DNA of 64,000 nucleotides, taken from contig ONJM01000002.1 of assembly GCA_900318145.1 (NCBI GenBank), positions 248,001 through 312,000 on the forward strand, in the 5' to 3' direction. Below the pieces are notes generated by a model that saw only the letters and a list, made by a program, of their open reading frames with translations, had not been told where the DNA came from and did no database searches. Positions within the stretch are counted from its first letter, which is position 1. Each line of letters begins with the position of its first letter. The position numbers and the translations under genes were made by a program. This DNA comes from an uncultured Eubacteriales bacterium (lineage in GTDB: Bacteria; Bacillota; Clostridia; Christensenellales; Aristaeellaceae). This document shows, one piece after another, positions 8,781-17,504 of the stretch.

Positions 8781-9811
8781 CAGAATCCCGTCCTTTTCCT
8801 GGTGATTTCCATTAAACCGAGCCTTGTCCATCCATGAACGACTGTTTTGCGGCGGTCTCTGGCAAAGAGTTCCCGCAGTTTATCTTCGGTTTCCGCACGG
8901 TTTGCTTCAGTCTCCATATCGATAAAATCGATCAGAATGATCCCGGAAAGATTCCGGAGCCGGATCTGCGCGGCGGCAGCCGCGCAGGCAGCGAGATTGG
9001 TTTCCAGGAAGGTCGTCTCCTTTTCTGCCTTGCCGGCGGCAGAACCGGAGTTTACGTCGATCACGGTCATTGCCTCACAGCGGTCGATTACGATATTACC
9101 TCCGTTTGCAACCGGAACCGTTCTGTTTTCCGATATCCGCAGCTGCCGTTCCAGATCTGCGGGAAGGGCGCCGGCTTCCTTCATCTCCAGAATACCGGTG
9201 CCTTCATAGTCTGAAATCATCTGCTTCAGAGGATCCTGATGGCAAAGAACGGTTCCCGGCGCTGCGGTTTCCTTTATTTTCCGCAGGGTTTCGTTCCAGC
9301 GGTTCCCGAGTTCGCACGCTTCTTCCCATATGTCCCTCGGATCGGCTGCTGCGGAAGCGTTCCGCATTACAATGCCGGTTTTTCCTTCAGCGATTTCTCT
9401 GCCGAGGCTTCGAAGCTTTTCTTTTTCACCTTCATCGGTGATTCTTCCGCTGACGCCGATATAACGGTTCATCGGCATCAGGATAATGTTTTTTCCCGCC
9501 AGTGTCAGATCGCGTGTCAGGTATGCCCCTTTGCTGCCGGTTTCTTCCTTTTTGATCTGCACAGCAATGATCGATCCGGAACGAACAGGTTCCCCGGCAA
9601 AGGTCAGGCTTCTTTCCTTCATCGGCAGGAATCCCGGCTTTTTTCTGCCGATATCCACAAATACGCATTCGAGGGATGGCATAATCCTTTCAGCTTTTCC
9701 CAGGAGAATATCGCCGCACTGTTGTTCTTCGTCTGTCCGCATGTATTCAACGAGTATCCCGTCCTCGGTAACCGCGCAGAAACCGGGCCCTTTCAGAATG
9801 ATACGTTTCAT
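8780..9811 (-). CDS. Ribonuclease E/G family protein, C-terminally short
   Basis: This is a 343-residue RNase E/G homologue, an endoribonuclease family active in mRNA and rRNA processing. The N-terminal S1 RNA-binding region is at about 30-110. The catalytic DNase I-like part contains VIDVNSGS and LIDFIDME with the magnesium-binding aspartates. It stops right after the MEITRKR motif, where the zinc-link CPxC motif and small domain normally begin, so the part used for tetramerisation in E. coli RNase E/G is absent. The ATG at 9809-9811 lies one base after the DUF2344 stop. The TIGR03960-DUF2344-RNase order is the standard one in Clostridia, which supports the call. Confidence 0.9.
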   Translation of the reverse strand: MKRIILKGPGFCAVTEDGILVEYMRTDEEQQCGDILLGKAERIMPSLECVFVDIGRKKPGFLPMKERSLTFAGEPVRSGSIIAVQIKKEETGSKGAYLTRDLTLAGKNIILMPMNRYIGVSGRITDEGEKEKLRSLGREIAEGKTGIVMRNASAAADPRDIWEEACELGNRWNETLRKIKETAAPGTVLCHQDPLKQMISDYEGTGILEMKEAGALPADLERQLRISENRTVPVANGGNIVIDRCEAMTVIDVNSGSAAGKAEKETTFLETNLAACAAAAAQIRLRNLSGIILIDFIDMETEANRAETEDKLRELFARDRRKTVVHGWTRLGLMEITRKRTGF

Positions 9812-9812
9812 C

Positions 9813-10499
9813 TTACAATGTCTCCAGGGGAACCAGCGCTCCCTCCTGATTTCGTCCCAGCAGTTTTTCGCGGGTGACGAGCATTCGCACATCATCCTCA
9901 ATGCCGGCCTGCGCTTTCAGCGCTTCCAGCAGCATCTGCGGTTTACAGCTTTCCTTTTCATTCAGCACGAGTGTTGCCCGTATATGGTTTTCTTCACCGG
10001 AAAGCTCCAGTATGAGCGGTTTTATATCGCACGCGGCGAACTTTGTCTTTGTTTTCCGCATCGCAGTTATGCTTTCCCGTTCCATCATTGCGGGAATTGC
10101 ATCTGTAAGCTTTTTCCCTGTTTCCGCGTCCCGGATCATAAGCTCGTATACGGCAGCGCTCAGGGAACTCATCAGGGAAGGATGCCGGTTGTCCACGCAG
10201 CGTGCTTCCTTCAGCTGCATCTCCGGCGGCATGGCTTTATTCATTCTGCTGAGGAATTCTTCCGGGCTTACATCTTCCGCCATTGTGACGTCCATAATTT
10301 CTCTTTTTCCGCAGGCGCCGGTACTCAGTGCGGAAGCGAAAGTGATCAGAATATGCGGACTGAACCCCTGACTGTATGCCACCGGCAGTCCGCTTCTGCG
10401 AAGGCCGCGCTGGACGCTGCGCTGAATATCCAGATGTCCGATATGACGGATTCTCTCTCCTTTTTCAAAAACGGCTAGCATTCGCATATCCGCACACAC
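9813..10499 (-). CDS. TIGR03936 / DUF2344 family protein
   Basis: A 228-residue protein of the DUF2344 (TIGR03936, radical SAM-linked) family, typically encoded next to or fused with the TIGR03960 radical SAM protein, as here. Recognisable parts are the N-terminal GHLDIQRSVQRGLRRSG and YSQGFSPH. The biochemical role is not established to my knowledge; the family travels with RNase E/G and ribosomal protein genes, suggesting an RNA or ribosome link. The start could be Met1 (10499), Met5 or Met7; all overlap the upstream gene by 23 to 35 bases, so the pair is probably translationally coupled. Confidence 0.85.
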   Translation of the reverse strand: MCADMRMLAVFEKGERIRHIGHLDIQRSVQRGLRRSGLPVAYSQGFSPHILITFASALSTGACGKREIMDVTMAEDVSPEEFLSRMNKAMPPEMQLKEARCVDNRHPSLMSSLSAAVYELMIRDAETGKKLTDAIPAMMERESITAMRKTKTKFAACDIKPLILELSGEENHIRATLVLNEKESCKPQMLLEALKAQAGIEDDVRMLVTREKLLGRNQEGALVPLETL

Positions 10500-12324
10500 C
10501 TTTCCATTTCTGAAGCCCGCATCCGTTGCATCCTTTTCGGCAGTCCCGCGTTGTTTCTGCTTTCAGGCTTTTTTCATATTCGTGCCGGAGGAATGACTTT
10601 GAGATTCCGCTGTCGATGTGGTCCCAGGGCAGTATTTCATCTTTTTCTCTTTCCCGGTTCGCATAAAAAGCAGGATCCAGGCCGCATTCCCGGAATGCCT
10701 CCATCCATTTATCGAAACGGAAGGTTTCATTCCAGCCGTCCAGAATACAGCCGTTTTCAAAGGCTTTCCGCAGCACTTTTCCGATCCGGCGGTCTCCGCG
10801 GGCAAAGCATGCTTCCAGGAAACTGACATAGGGTTCGTGCCAGTTGAAGGTTACGCCTTTAATATTCAGCACTTTTTTAAGATGCTCTGTCTTCGCGAAC
10901 ACCGTTTCAATCGTATCCTGGGGTGACCATTGAAACGGTGTAAAAGGTTTCGGTACAAAGATACTGACGCTGACCGTAACCCGCAGCCCTCTTGCCCGGC
11001 GATCCTTCGGAACAGCGAAATATTCGCTGACGACCTTCCGGGCAAGATCCGCTATACCATCCAGGTCTTCTTCTGTTTCCGTCGGAAGACCATCCATAAA
11101 ATACAGTTTCACGCTGTTCCAGCCGCCTTCGAAAGCATCCCGCACTTTTTCCAGCAGGTCTGCTTCCGTTACACCTTTGTTGATGACATCCCGCATCCGC
11201 TGCGTTCCGGCTTCGGGGGCGAAAGTAAGACTGGTTTTCTTGACCTGCTGCGTTTCCTCAAGGCTTTCCTTCAGTACACTGTCGATTCGCAGGCTCGGAA
11301 GGCTGATGGACACGCGCTTGTCTTTCATATTTTTCATCAGCGCGCGGATCAGCTCGGGAAGGCAGCTGTAGTCACCGCTGCTCAGGCTGCTCAGACTGAT
11401 CTCCTCATAACCTGTAGCTTCCACCAGCTTTTCCGCCAGATCCTCCAGTTTTTCCAGGCTTCTTTCCCGGACAGGGCGGTAGAGCATGCCCGCCTGGCAG
11501 AAACGGCAGCCGCGGGTGCATCCGCGCATGATTTCCAGCATAATCCGGTCGAAAATCACTTCAGTATAGGGCACCGGAATTTCTTCGGGATAGTATGTGG
11601 TATTCAAATCAGTGACAATACGTTTCCTGACAGTAGCGGAAGCTTCCGGACAGTTGGGCGTTACGGAGCTTACACACCCGTCTTCCCTGTACGCTACATC
11701 GTAGAGGGAGGGGACGTACACGCCCTCCAGTTTTGCCAGTTCCCGCATGCATTTTTCCCGGCTCCACCCTTCTTCCTTCCGCCGGAGAATTACCCGGTTC
11801 AGTTCCGTCATCACGTCTTCACCGTCACCGATCATAAACGCGTCGATAAAGGGCGCCAGCGGTTCCGGATTAAAAGCGCAGGGTCCGCCTGCCACAACGA
11901 TCGGATCCTGTTCCCCCCGCTCTTCACCTTCGAGAGGTACTCCTCCCATCTCCATCATTGCAAGGATATTGGTATAGCTCATTTCATACTGCAGCGTAAA
12001 CCCGATTACATCGAAATCCTTCAGCGGATGGCGGCTTTCCATGCTCAGAAGAGGTATTTCCTCCGCTTTCATGATCGAGATCATATCAGTCCAGGGCATA
12101 AAAAATCTTTCGCAGAGGCTCCAGTTTTCCCGGTTGATCAGTCCGTACAGAATTTTCAGTCCGAGATGACTCATACCGACTTCATAGGTGTCCGGAAAAC
12201 AGAAACCGAAATGCAGCGGCGTTTTGTCCCAGTCTTTGACAGTACTGTTCATCTCACCGCCCGTATAGCGGGGTGCCTTCTGCACTTTTTCCAGGGCCAT
12301 TTCAAACTTCTCATGGTAATCCAT
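10465..12324 (-). CDS. TIGR03960 family B12-binding radical SAM protein
   Basis: About 619 residues. The N-terminal portion is a cobalamin-binding-like domain (SHLGLKILYGL, then VAGGPCAFNPEPLAPF). The radical SAM core carries MRGCTRGCRFCQAG, the CxxxCxxC 4Fe-4S motif, near the middle. The C-terminus ends in a Cys cluster (CRKGCNGCGLQ). The substrate is unknown; association with DUF2344 and RNase E/G suggests an RNA target. I placed the start at the ATG 12322-12324 (MDYHEK); a GTG four codons earlier (12336) is in frame but has no ribosome binding site. It follows the peptidase gene after 31 bases without a visible terminator. Confidence 0.88.
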   Translation of the reverse strand: MDYHEKFEMALEKVQKAPRYTGGEMNSTVKDWDKTPLHFGFCFPDTYEVGMSHLGLKILYGLINRENWSLCERFFMPWTDMISIMKAEEIPLLSMESRHPLKDFDVIGFTLQYEMSYTNILAMMEMGGVPLEGEERGEQDPIVVAGGPCAFNPEPLAPFIDAFMIGDGEDVMTELNRVILRRKEEGWSREKCMRELAKLEGVYVPSLYDVAYREDGCVSSVTPNCPEASATVRKRIVTDLNTTYYPEEIPVPYTEVIFDRIMLEIMRGCTRGCRFCQAGMLYRPVRERSLEKLEDLAEKLVEATGYEEISLSSLSSGDYSCLPELIRALMKNMKDKRVSISLPSLRIDSVLKESLEETQQVKKTSLTFAPEAGTQRMRDVINKGVTEADLLEKVRDAFEGGWNSVKLYFMDGLPTETEEDLDGIADLARKVVSEYFAVPKDRRARGLRVTVSVSIFVPKPFTPFQWSPQDTIETVFAKTEHLKKVLNIKGVTFNWHEPYVSFLEACFARGDRRIGKVLRKAFENGCILDGWNETFRFDKWMEAFRECGLDPAFYANREREKDEILPWDHIDSGISKSFLRHEYEKSLKAETTRDCRKGCNGCGLQKWKGVCGYANASRF

Positions 12325-12355
12325 AAATTTTCTCACTTCTGATGTTTTTTGATGT

Positions 12356-15193
12356 TCAGGTAACAGGCGTCCAGTATTGCTGCTGGTAATAGTCTGTCAG
12401 ACAGTATGTAAGCCTGCACTTTTCGGCGTCCACGTACGTGCTGCCGATTTCTGTTTCATCTCCCAGTGTAATGGCGCTGCCCAGCTTATAGCTGTCCATG
12501 AATACACCCTGGTAGTCGTAATAGTCACAGACGAACTGGATCGTATCTCCTTTGCCGATTCCCACCAGGTTCTTTGCCTGCGTGTCTGTCTCCCCGTTCA
12601 GATAGACAGGCTCTGCACCGGCAATATATCCGTAGGGATTATCCTGGTCAAATACGAGGATCAGATTTGCCCGGGTTCCGTTTACAATCGCGGGAACATA
12701 TCCGATTTCAACATAGCAGTCTTCCTGCTCAACCATAGCGGTCCGGTAGTAGGCCACCGGCTGGCGGTTGATGGAAAGCCAGGTGCCGTCGAATTCGTAG
12801 ATCAGGTTTTTTCCGTCCAGCTCCACGGAAGAGTCAAAACCCATATCAATATAACCATGCCCGTCGTCGAAGTACAGCTTTTTCCGGATATCTGTCAGAT
12901 TGTTCCACTGCTCGTCCGTAAAGGTAATTTTTCCGTTCTGCCACTGCAGGGTGCTCGGATCGAAGTGGTTCTCCTGGATATATTCGGCCGCTGACTTCGC
13001 GGTCAGGCTGCGTCCAATCAGCAGGTCCAGGATGCTCCCGGTGCTTCCGCCGCCGGAGCTTCCGCTGTAATACCCGCCCAGCAGACTTTCCAGCCCGCCG
13101 CTGCTGTAGGTGCTGCCGATGCTGCCGTAAGTGCTTCCGCCGCCCATAAGGCTTTCCATCAGGCCGCTCATTGCGTTGCTGCTGCTATAACTTTCAACGC
13201 TGGATCCACCGGCCAGCTGACCGCTGACCTCAAGGCTTGCGAATTCCTGAATGCATCTGGTATATTCGTCATCCATCCCGATGGCTTTATAGGTGGAAAC
13301 GGCCTGGCTGACCTTGGAAGCTTTCTTATAAGGGAAATAAATACTCAGGCCGTACGCATTGCTGATACCTCCGCCCGTTCGGTTGTACTTGATTGCTCCC
13401 TGCAGCGCGTTCGCGAGCTCTTTGCCCTCCTGTGTACCCATATTCTTTGCGAAGTGCACCAGGTCGATCTGGTCGATTCTGGAGCTCTGCGCAAATTCAC
13501 GTGTCCTGCTTCTGGCGAGAGAAACTTTCTTGTATTCGTTGTTCTGGATCAGGTTGTTCGTATCAACGCTGAATTCCTTCAGTTCTTTCGGAACCGTAGC
13601 GCTCAGTTCGGCAAGGTCCACAACGCTCAGGGTAGTCGCCTGTCCGCGGCACTGCCGGTCACAGACTTCCACAAAATCGTCCACGATCATCTTGCCGATC
13701 TCCACGGTATTCATGGAAGTGTTTCTGCTGACCTTACTCAGCCAGTTGGTATAGTACCAGCCGACGCCCGGCTCGGATTCCTCGCTGGCAATCATGTAAT
13801 CCGCGTAATCGTTCAGCATCAGGCCGTTTTCCAAGGTCGCCATCAGGCATGTGTCAAATCCGACAAAGTCAAACTTGACCCCGCCGTTCCTCAGCGCTTC
13901 ACTGATTCCTGCCAGTGTCATGGTCTGCCCATGCCCGTACCGTTCATCGTATCCGTAACCGCTTATGCTTCCGCCGCCATGGTTCCAGAGGATCAGACAC
14001 ATACGGTTAGCCGGATAATTCGTTTTGCCGAACTGAATAAATCTTGCCAGGGTGCCCGGGTTTGTCATGCTGGAGTTTCCGTCGTTATCAACCAGTCGCG
14101 TCAGGCTTCCCTTCTCAATCCTGTAAATCTGGTTGGCAGTGGAGCTGACCACATTGTTTTTCCACCTGCGCGCGCCTCCGGTATAAACAATCAGATTAAT
14201 TTTGTCGCTCAGGTCCGCATTCACCATTTCCTTCAGATCGCTGGTTGCCATACCGTTCTGGCTTTCCAGATCCGCACCGCACATATAAACCAGGATGGTC
14301 ATTGTGTCCTTGTTTCCGCCTTTGAGGACGGTGTACTTTTCCCTGGCTCCACCGGCAACAGTCGTGTCGGCTTCCGAATAATTGTTTTCAAGATTTGTTG
14401 TGAAGTACTGCTGGTAGGAACTTCCGGAAGGACCTGCAGCAGGCTGGGATACATCCGTAACGGAGGCTGACCCGCCGGTCAGCCCGCTCAGGAGTCCGCT
14501 GAAATCATAGGCGGAATTGCTGCTTGTCCCGCCTATAAATGTGTTCAGCAGATTCATGACAGAATTACCGGAACCGTTCACAGCCTGGTTCTGCGTTGTT
14601 GCTGTAACGTTGTTCGTGCTGTTGTTGCTGCCGGAATCTTCACCTCCGAACAGGAGGTTTTTGCCGCCGAAGATAAAGAATGCCACAACAGCGATCAGGA
14701 TCAGGATCAGTTTTCCGCCGCCCGTGGAAGAACCGCTGCGCTGCACCTGTCCGGATCCGGAAGTCTGTGAACTTTGTGCCGGGTGGGAAGATGAAGTAGG
14801 TCGTTGCGTGTTCTGACTGTTCTGCTGCGGTCTCCGGGCTGCTTGCCGTGGCTGCTGCTGTCCGTACGCTCCGGACTGCGGCCTGTTCTGCCCGTAAGTC
14901 TGCGCAGGTCGCTGCGCGGTTTGACTGAATGGATTCTGATGCATGGGCCGCTGAGTACTTTGCGAATCCTGTACAGGCCGCTGGGTACTCTGTGCGGGCC
15001 GCTGGTAGTTTTGAGCGCTTTGCATGGGACGCTGAGCGGACTGCTGCGGTCTCTGAGTAAACGCACTTTGCGGCGGCTGCTGGCTGCTCTGTCCTACAGG
15101 ACCGGTGCCCAGACCTTCACCCTGCTTTTCAATGCCTTTTCCTGCGCCGACAATTCTCTTTTTACGTGCGCTTGGCTTTTTCTGTTCGTCCAT
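12356..15193 (-). CDS. Membrane-anchored clostripain-like (C11) cysteine peptidase
   Basis: A 945-residue protein with a C11/clostripain-type catalytic core. The catalytic dyad can be placed at His405 (ILWNHGGG) and Cys449 (VGFDTCLM). There is no cleavable signal peptide. Instead a basic N-terminus, a Gln/Arg/Pro/Ser-rich low-complexity region (about residues 36-140) and one transmembrane helix (about 162-177) predict a type II membrane protein with the peptidase outside. Gly/Ser-rich stretches also occur at about 186-260 and 660-720. The C-terminal 200 residues form a separate unidentified domain. Clostripains cleave after Arg, but specificity here is not readable. The start has an AAGGAG site; I see no convincing promoter in the 65 bases upstream. 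Confidence 0.85.
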   Translation of the reverse strand: MDEQKKPSARKKRIVGAGKGIEKQGEGLGTGPVGQSSQQPPQSAFTQRPQQSAQRPMQSAQNYQRPAQSTQRPVQDSQSTQRPMHQNPFSQTAQRPAQTYGQNRPQSGAYGQQQPRQAARRPQQNSQNTQRPTSSSHPAQSSQTSGSGQVQRSGSSTGGGKLILILIAVVAFFIFGGKNLLFGGEDSGSNNSTNNVTATTQNQAVNGSGNSVMNLLNTFIGGTSSNSAYDFSGLLSGLTGGSASVTDVSQPAAGPSGSSYQQYFTTNLENNYSEADTTVAGGAREKYTVLKGGNKDTMTILVYMCGADLESQNGMATSDLKEMVNADLSDKINLIVYTGGARRWKNNVVSSTANQIYRIEKGSLTRLVDNDGNSSMTNPGTLARFIQFGKTNYPANRMCLILWNHGGGSISGYGYDERYGHGQTMTLAGISEALRNGGVKFDFVGFDTCLMATLENGLMLNDYADYMIASEESEPGVGWYYTNWLSKVSRNTSMNTVEIGKMIVDDFVEVCDRQCRGQATTLSVVDLAELSATVPKELKEFSVDTNNLIQNNEYKKVSLARSRTREFAQSSRIDQIDLVHFAKNMGTQEGKELANALQGAIKYNRTGGGISNAYGLSIYFPYKKASKVSQAVSTYKAIGMDDEYTRCIQEFASLEVSGQLAGGSSVESYSSSNAMSGLMESLMGGGSTYGSIGSTYSSGGLESLLGGYYSGSSGGGSTGSILDLLIGRSLTAKSAAEYIQENHFDPSTLQWQNGKITFTDEQWNNLTDIRKKLYFDDGHGYIDMGFDSSVELDGKNLIYEFDGTWLSINRQPVAYYRTAMVEQEDCYVEIGYVPAIVNGTRANLILVFDQDNPYGYIAGAEPVYLNGETDTQAKNLVGIGKGDTIQFVCDYYDYQGVFMDSYKLGSAITLGDETEIGSTYVDAEKCRLTYCLTDYYQQQYWTPVT
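14774..15088 (-). repeat. Degenerate QRP/QSAQ repeat coding region
   Basis: Within the C11 peptidase gene, imperfect units such as QRPMQSAQ, QRPAQSTQ, QRPVQDSQ and QRPMHQN recur. On the plus strand this gives repeated gctg-ggt-ctctg-like segments. Such coding repeats can expand and contract. The region encodes a disordered segment predicted to lie on the cytoplasmic side of the membrane. Confidence 0.7.
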
Positions 15194-15258
15194 AGTCCCC
15201 GTCTCCTTTACAATAGAATTTACAAAAATATTTATACTCCTGAATTTCAGATCCGGTT

Positions 15259-15837
15259 TTAAGGAATCAACTCTTCAGCCTCCCCGAAATCCGGTGTTTC
15301 ATTATGTTCCGGTTCCGGCAGCGGCGGCAGGTCTTCCAGGCTTTGTATGCCGAAATGACTCAGAAACATATCCGTCGTACCGTACAGGATCGGCCGGCCG
15401 ATCGTATCCTTCCTGCCCGCTTCCTGGATCAGGCCTTTCAGCGTGAGGCTCTGCAGGCTGTAGTCGCATTTCACGCCGCGGATCTGTTCAACTTCAGCCC
15501 GTGTCACGGGTTGCTTATAGGCGACAACGGCAAGCGTTTCCATAGCCGCCTGACTCAGACTTTGCTGCTGCACCGGCTGAAGCAGCCGCAGCACATCCTC
15601 GGAATACAGCGGCCTTGTGGCAAGCTGCACTTTGTCCCCGAATCGCTTCAGCATAAATCCGCGCTGTTCATAGTCATACTCACTGCTGATCGCATCCAGG
15701 GTGGTTTTCAGTGCGTCGTTGCTGATCTGCAGTGCTCTTGCCAGATCTTTCATGCTGACTGCTTCGCCGGCAACAAAAAGAATGGCTTCAATTCTGCCTT
15801 TCAGCGAACCTTCCGTATTGGGTGCGTCCCCGTTCAC
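15259..15837 (-). CDS. scpB: Segregation and condensation protein B
   Basis: ScpB (192 residues) is the winged-helix subunit that dimerises and binds ScpA in the SMC-ScpAB condensin. The motifs IEAILFVAGE at the N-terminus and VAYKQPVTRAEVEQIRGV in the middle are characteristic. It uses a GTG start whose last two bases overlap the scpA stop (GTGA), so translation is coupled to scpA. The C-terminal tail is short and acidic. Confidence 0.95.
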   Translation of the reverse strand: MNGDAPNTEGSLKGRIEAILFVAGEAVSMKDLARALQISNDALKTTLDAISSEYDYEQRGFMLKRFGDKVQLATRPLYSEDVLRLLQPVQQQSLSQAAMETLAVVAYKQPVTRAEVEQIRGVKCDYSLQSLTLKGLIQEAGRKDTIGRPILYGTTDMFLSHFGIQSLEDLPPLPEPEHNETPDFGEAEELIP

Positions 15838-16619
15838 TCCGCCGCCTCCTTTTCCGCCGCGTTCAGCAGATCTTCTTCTTTCTTCGGTCTGTAACGTCCG
15901 TATATCAGCTCGATCCCGCTGTAAACCGCTTTCTGCTGCAAATGGATCTGTCCGAGTTTAAGCAGTTCCAGCACCGCCAGAAAGTACGTCACCACTGCTT
16001 CCCGGGTCGGTGCGCCCGCGAAGGCTTCCTCAAACCGCATCCGTTTCTTCTTCTTAACGGCGGTAATCAGTTCAAGCATGCATTCCTGAACGGTATGACT
16101 GTCCCGCCGGATATTCCGCGGCGCGTAATGGTTGCTTTCCGGATTGTCGTCCAGTGCCGGTTTACGGCTCCAGATCCGGATGAACGCTTCGGTCAGTCCT
16201 TCGAGTGTAAGTCCTGTAATCTCGAATTCCTGCGGCGGCAGAGGGTATTCTTCCGGCAGCTTGGTAAAAACATGTCTTGAAGCTTCCTCGAATTGCTTCA
16301 TGTTTTCGGCGGTTTCCCTGAACAGCTTGTATTCTTCCAGCCTTCGGATCAGTTCGGTTTCGGGGTCCTCGTCTTCGGGAGCGGGAGGTTTCGGAAGCAT
16401 TGCCCGGCTTTTGATTTCCAGCAGCGTGGCGGCCATCACCAGAAAGTCGCTGCTTTCATCCATGTTCAGATCTTCCGAGCTGCGAACGATTTCGAGGTAC
16501 TGGTCCGTGATTTCGCTCACAAAAATGTCCCGGATATCGATCTGCGCTTTGCCGATCAGTGTCAGCAGCAGATCCAGCGGCCCGTCAAAATCTTTCAGCC
16601 TGAATTCCTGTGTCAGCAT
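15834..16619 (-). CDS. scpA: Segregation and condensation protein A
   Basis: ScpA (261 residues) is the kleisin that bridges the SMC heads and recruits ScpB for chromosome organisation. The N-terminal FDGPLDLLLTLI is the family hallmark, followed by FLVMAATLLEIKSRAMLP. The C-terminal winged helix contains REAVVTYFLAVLELLKLGQI. It follows the M50 protease gene by 40 bases and overlaps scpB by four. The ribosome binding site is weak. A site-2 protease next to scpAB is common in Firmicutes. Confidence 0.95.
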   Translation of the reverse strand: MLTQEFRLKDFDGPLDLLLTLIGKAQIDIRDIFVSEITDQYLEIVRSSEDLNMDESSDFLVMAATLLEIKSRAMLPKPPAPEDEDPETELIRRLEEYKLFRETAENMKQFEEASRHVFTKLPEEYPLPPQEFEITGLTLEGLTEAFIRIWSRKPALDDNPESNHYAPRNIRRDSHTVQECMLELITAVKKKKRMRFEEAFAGAPTREAVVTYFLAVLELLKLGQIHLQQKAVYSGIELIYGRYRPKKEEDLLNAAEKEAAE

Positions 16620-16659
16620 TCTGTCAGTCGCTTTCTTTTAATTTCAATAAAATCTGTAT

Positions 16660-17463
16660 TTAAACCAGTACGGAAATGATGCTGCACAGGAATCCGAACA
16701 CGGCACCGTTAACGGTCGTAAGGAACGTACTGAGGATTCCGCTCATGCAAATGACGAGGAATACGATCTGGATAATGTTCATCATGCTTCGTTCCATTGC
16801 GAGTTTTCCTTTGAATACAAACATATCCAGGAATCTGTAGCCGTCCAGCGGCGGAACCGGAATCAGATTGAAGACCGCCAGGCCAAGGTTCATCTGAGCC
16901 AGCATCAGGAAAAGCCGCTGCACATATAGCGCCCATTCGCAACCTGTATTGACGTTTCCGGACACAACCTCAAATGCGCCGCCGTAAACGGCGTTCGGGA
17001 AAATCATATGATAGATATCCAGAAAATTATTCTGCAGTCCTTTTTCCCGTGCGTAGTCAAGGAGAACGGAACTGTAGATTACCCTGCACAGCAGCGCGGC
17101 TATGATCAGACTCAGAATACTCAGCAGCAGGTTTGTCACAATGCCGGCCAGTGAGACCAGGATATAGTCCCGGCGGTAATGCCGGAAATTTCTCGGATTG
17201 ATGGGAACCGGTTTTGCCCATCCGACATGCAGGAAAACCATACAGATTGTTCCGAAGGGATCAAGGTGCTTTGACGGATTCAGGGTCAGTCGTCCAAGCA
17301 TTTTTGCGGTCGGATCCCCGCATTTCAGAGCGACCCATCCGTGAGCGCATTCATGCAGGATCAGGCTGAACAGGATACATACTGCTACATATACCAGCGT
17401 TATAAGTGTTCCCGAAGGATCCGCGGTCAGATCCTCAAACCACTGTGTAATTCCTGAAAACAT
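16660..17463 (-). CDS. Site-2 protease family (M50, YwhC/YdjJ-like) membrane metalloprotease
   Basis: A 267-residue polytopic membrane protein. HECAH in the first helix is the zinc-binding HExxH, and NLIPVPPLDGYR supplies the third metal ligand Asp in the NxxPxPxxDG motif. These are the two signatures of rhomboid-like minimal S2P proteases. About five to six hydrophobic segments are visible. No PDZ domain is present, so this is the short M50 type whose substrates are generally unknown. It sits between ligA and scpA in the same orientation. Confidence 0.9.
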   Translation of the reverse strand: MFSGITQWFEDLTADPSGTLITLVYVAVCILFSLILHECAHGWVALKCGDPTAKMLGRLTLNPSKHLDPFGTICMVFLHVGWAKPVPINPRNFRHYRRDYILVSLAGIVTNLLLSILSLIIAALLCRVIYSSVLLDYAREKGLQNNFLDIYHMIFPNAVYGGAFEVVSGNVNTGCEWALYVQRLFLMLAQMNLGLAVFNLIPVPPLDGYRFLDMFVFKGKLAMERSMMNIIQIVFLVICMSGILSTFLTTVNGAVFGFLCSIISVLV

Positions 17464-17504
17464 GGTATGTGTTCCCCCTGTCTTTTATCGTAGTCCGGAA
17501 AGCT

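Noticed and set aside
8781..8831. Longer miaB start inside the RNase gene
   Set aside because: The ATG at 8778-8780 has stop-start coupling with the RNase gene and a ribosome binding site; the extension adds no conserved sequence.
10930..12342. Long plus-strand open frame (470 codons) opposite the TIGR03960 gene
   Set aside because: It is antisense to a well-supported gene, has no ribosome binding site and its translation shows no family motif; it arises from codon bias.
14774..15088. Repeat block as a possible noncoding satellite or CRISPR-like array
   Set aside because: The units are irregular, lack spacers and stay in frame as QRP/QSAQ codons of the peptidase gene.
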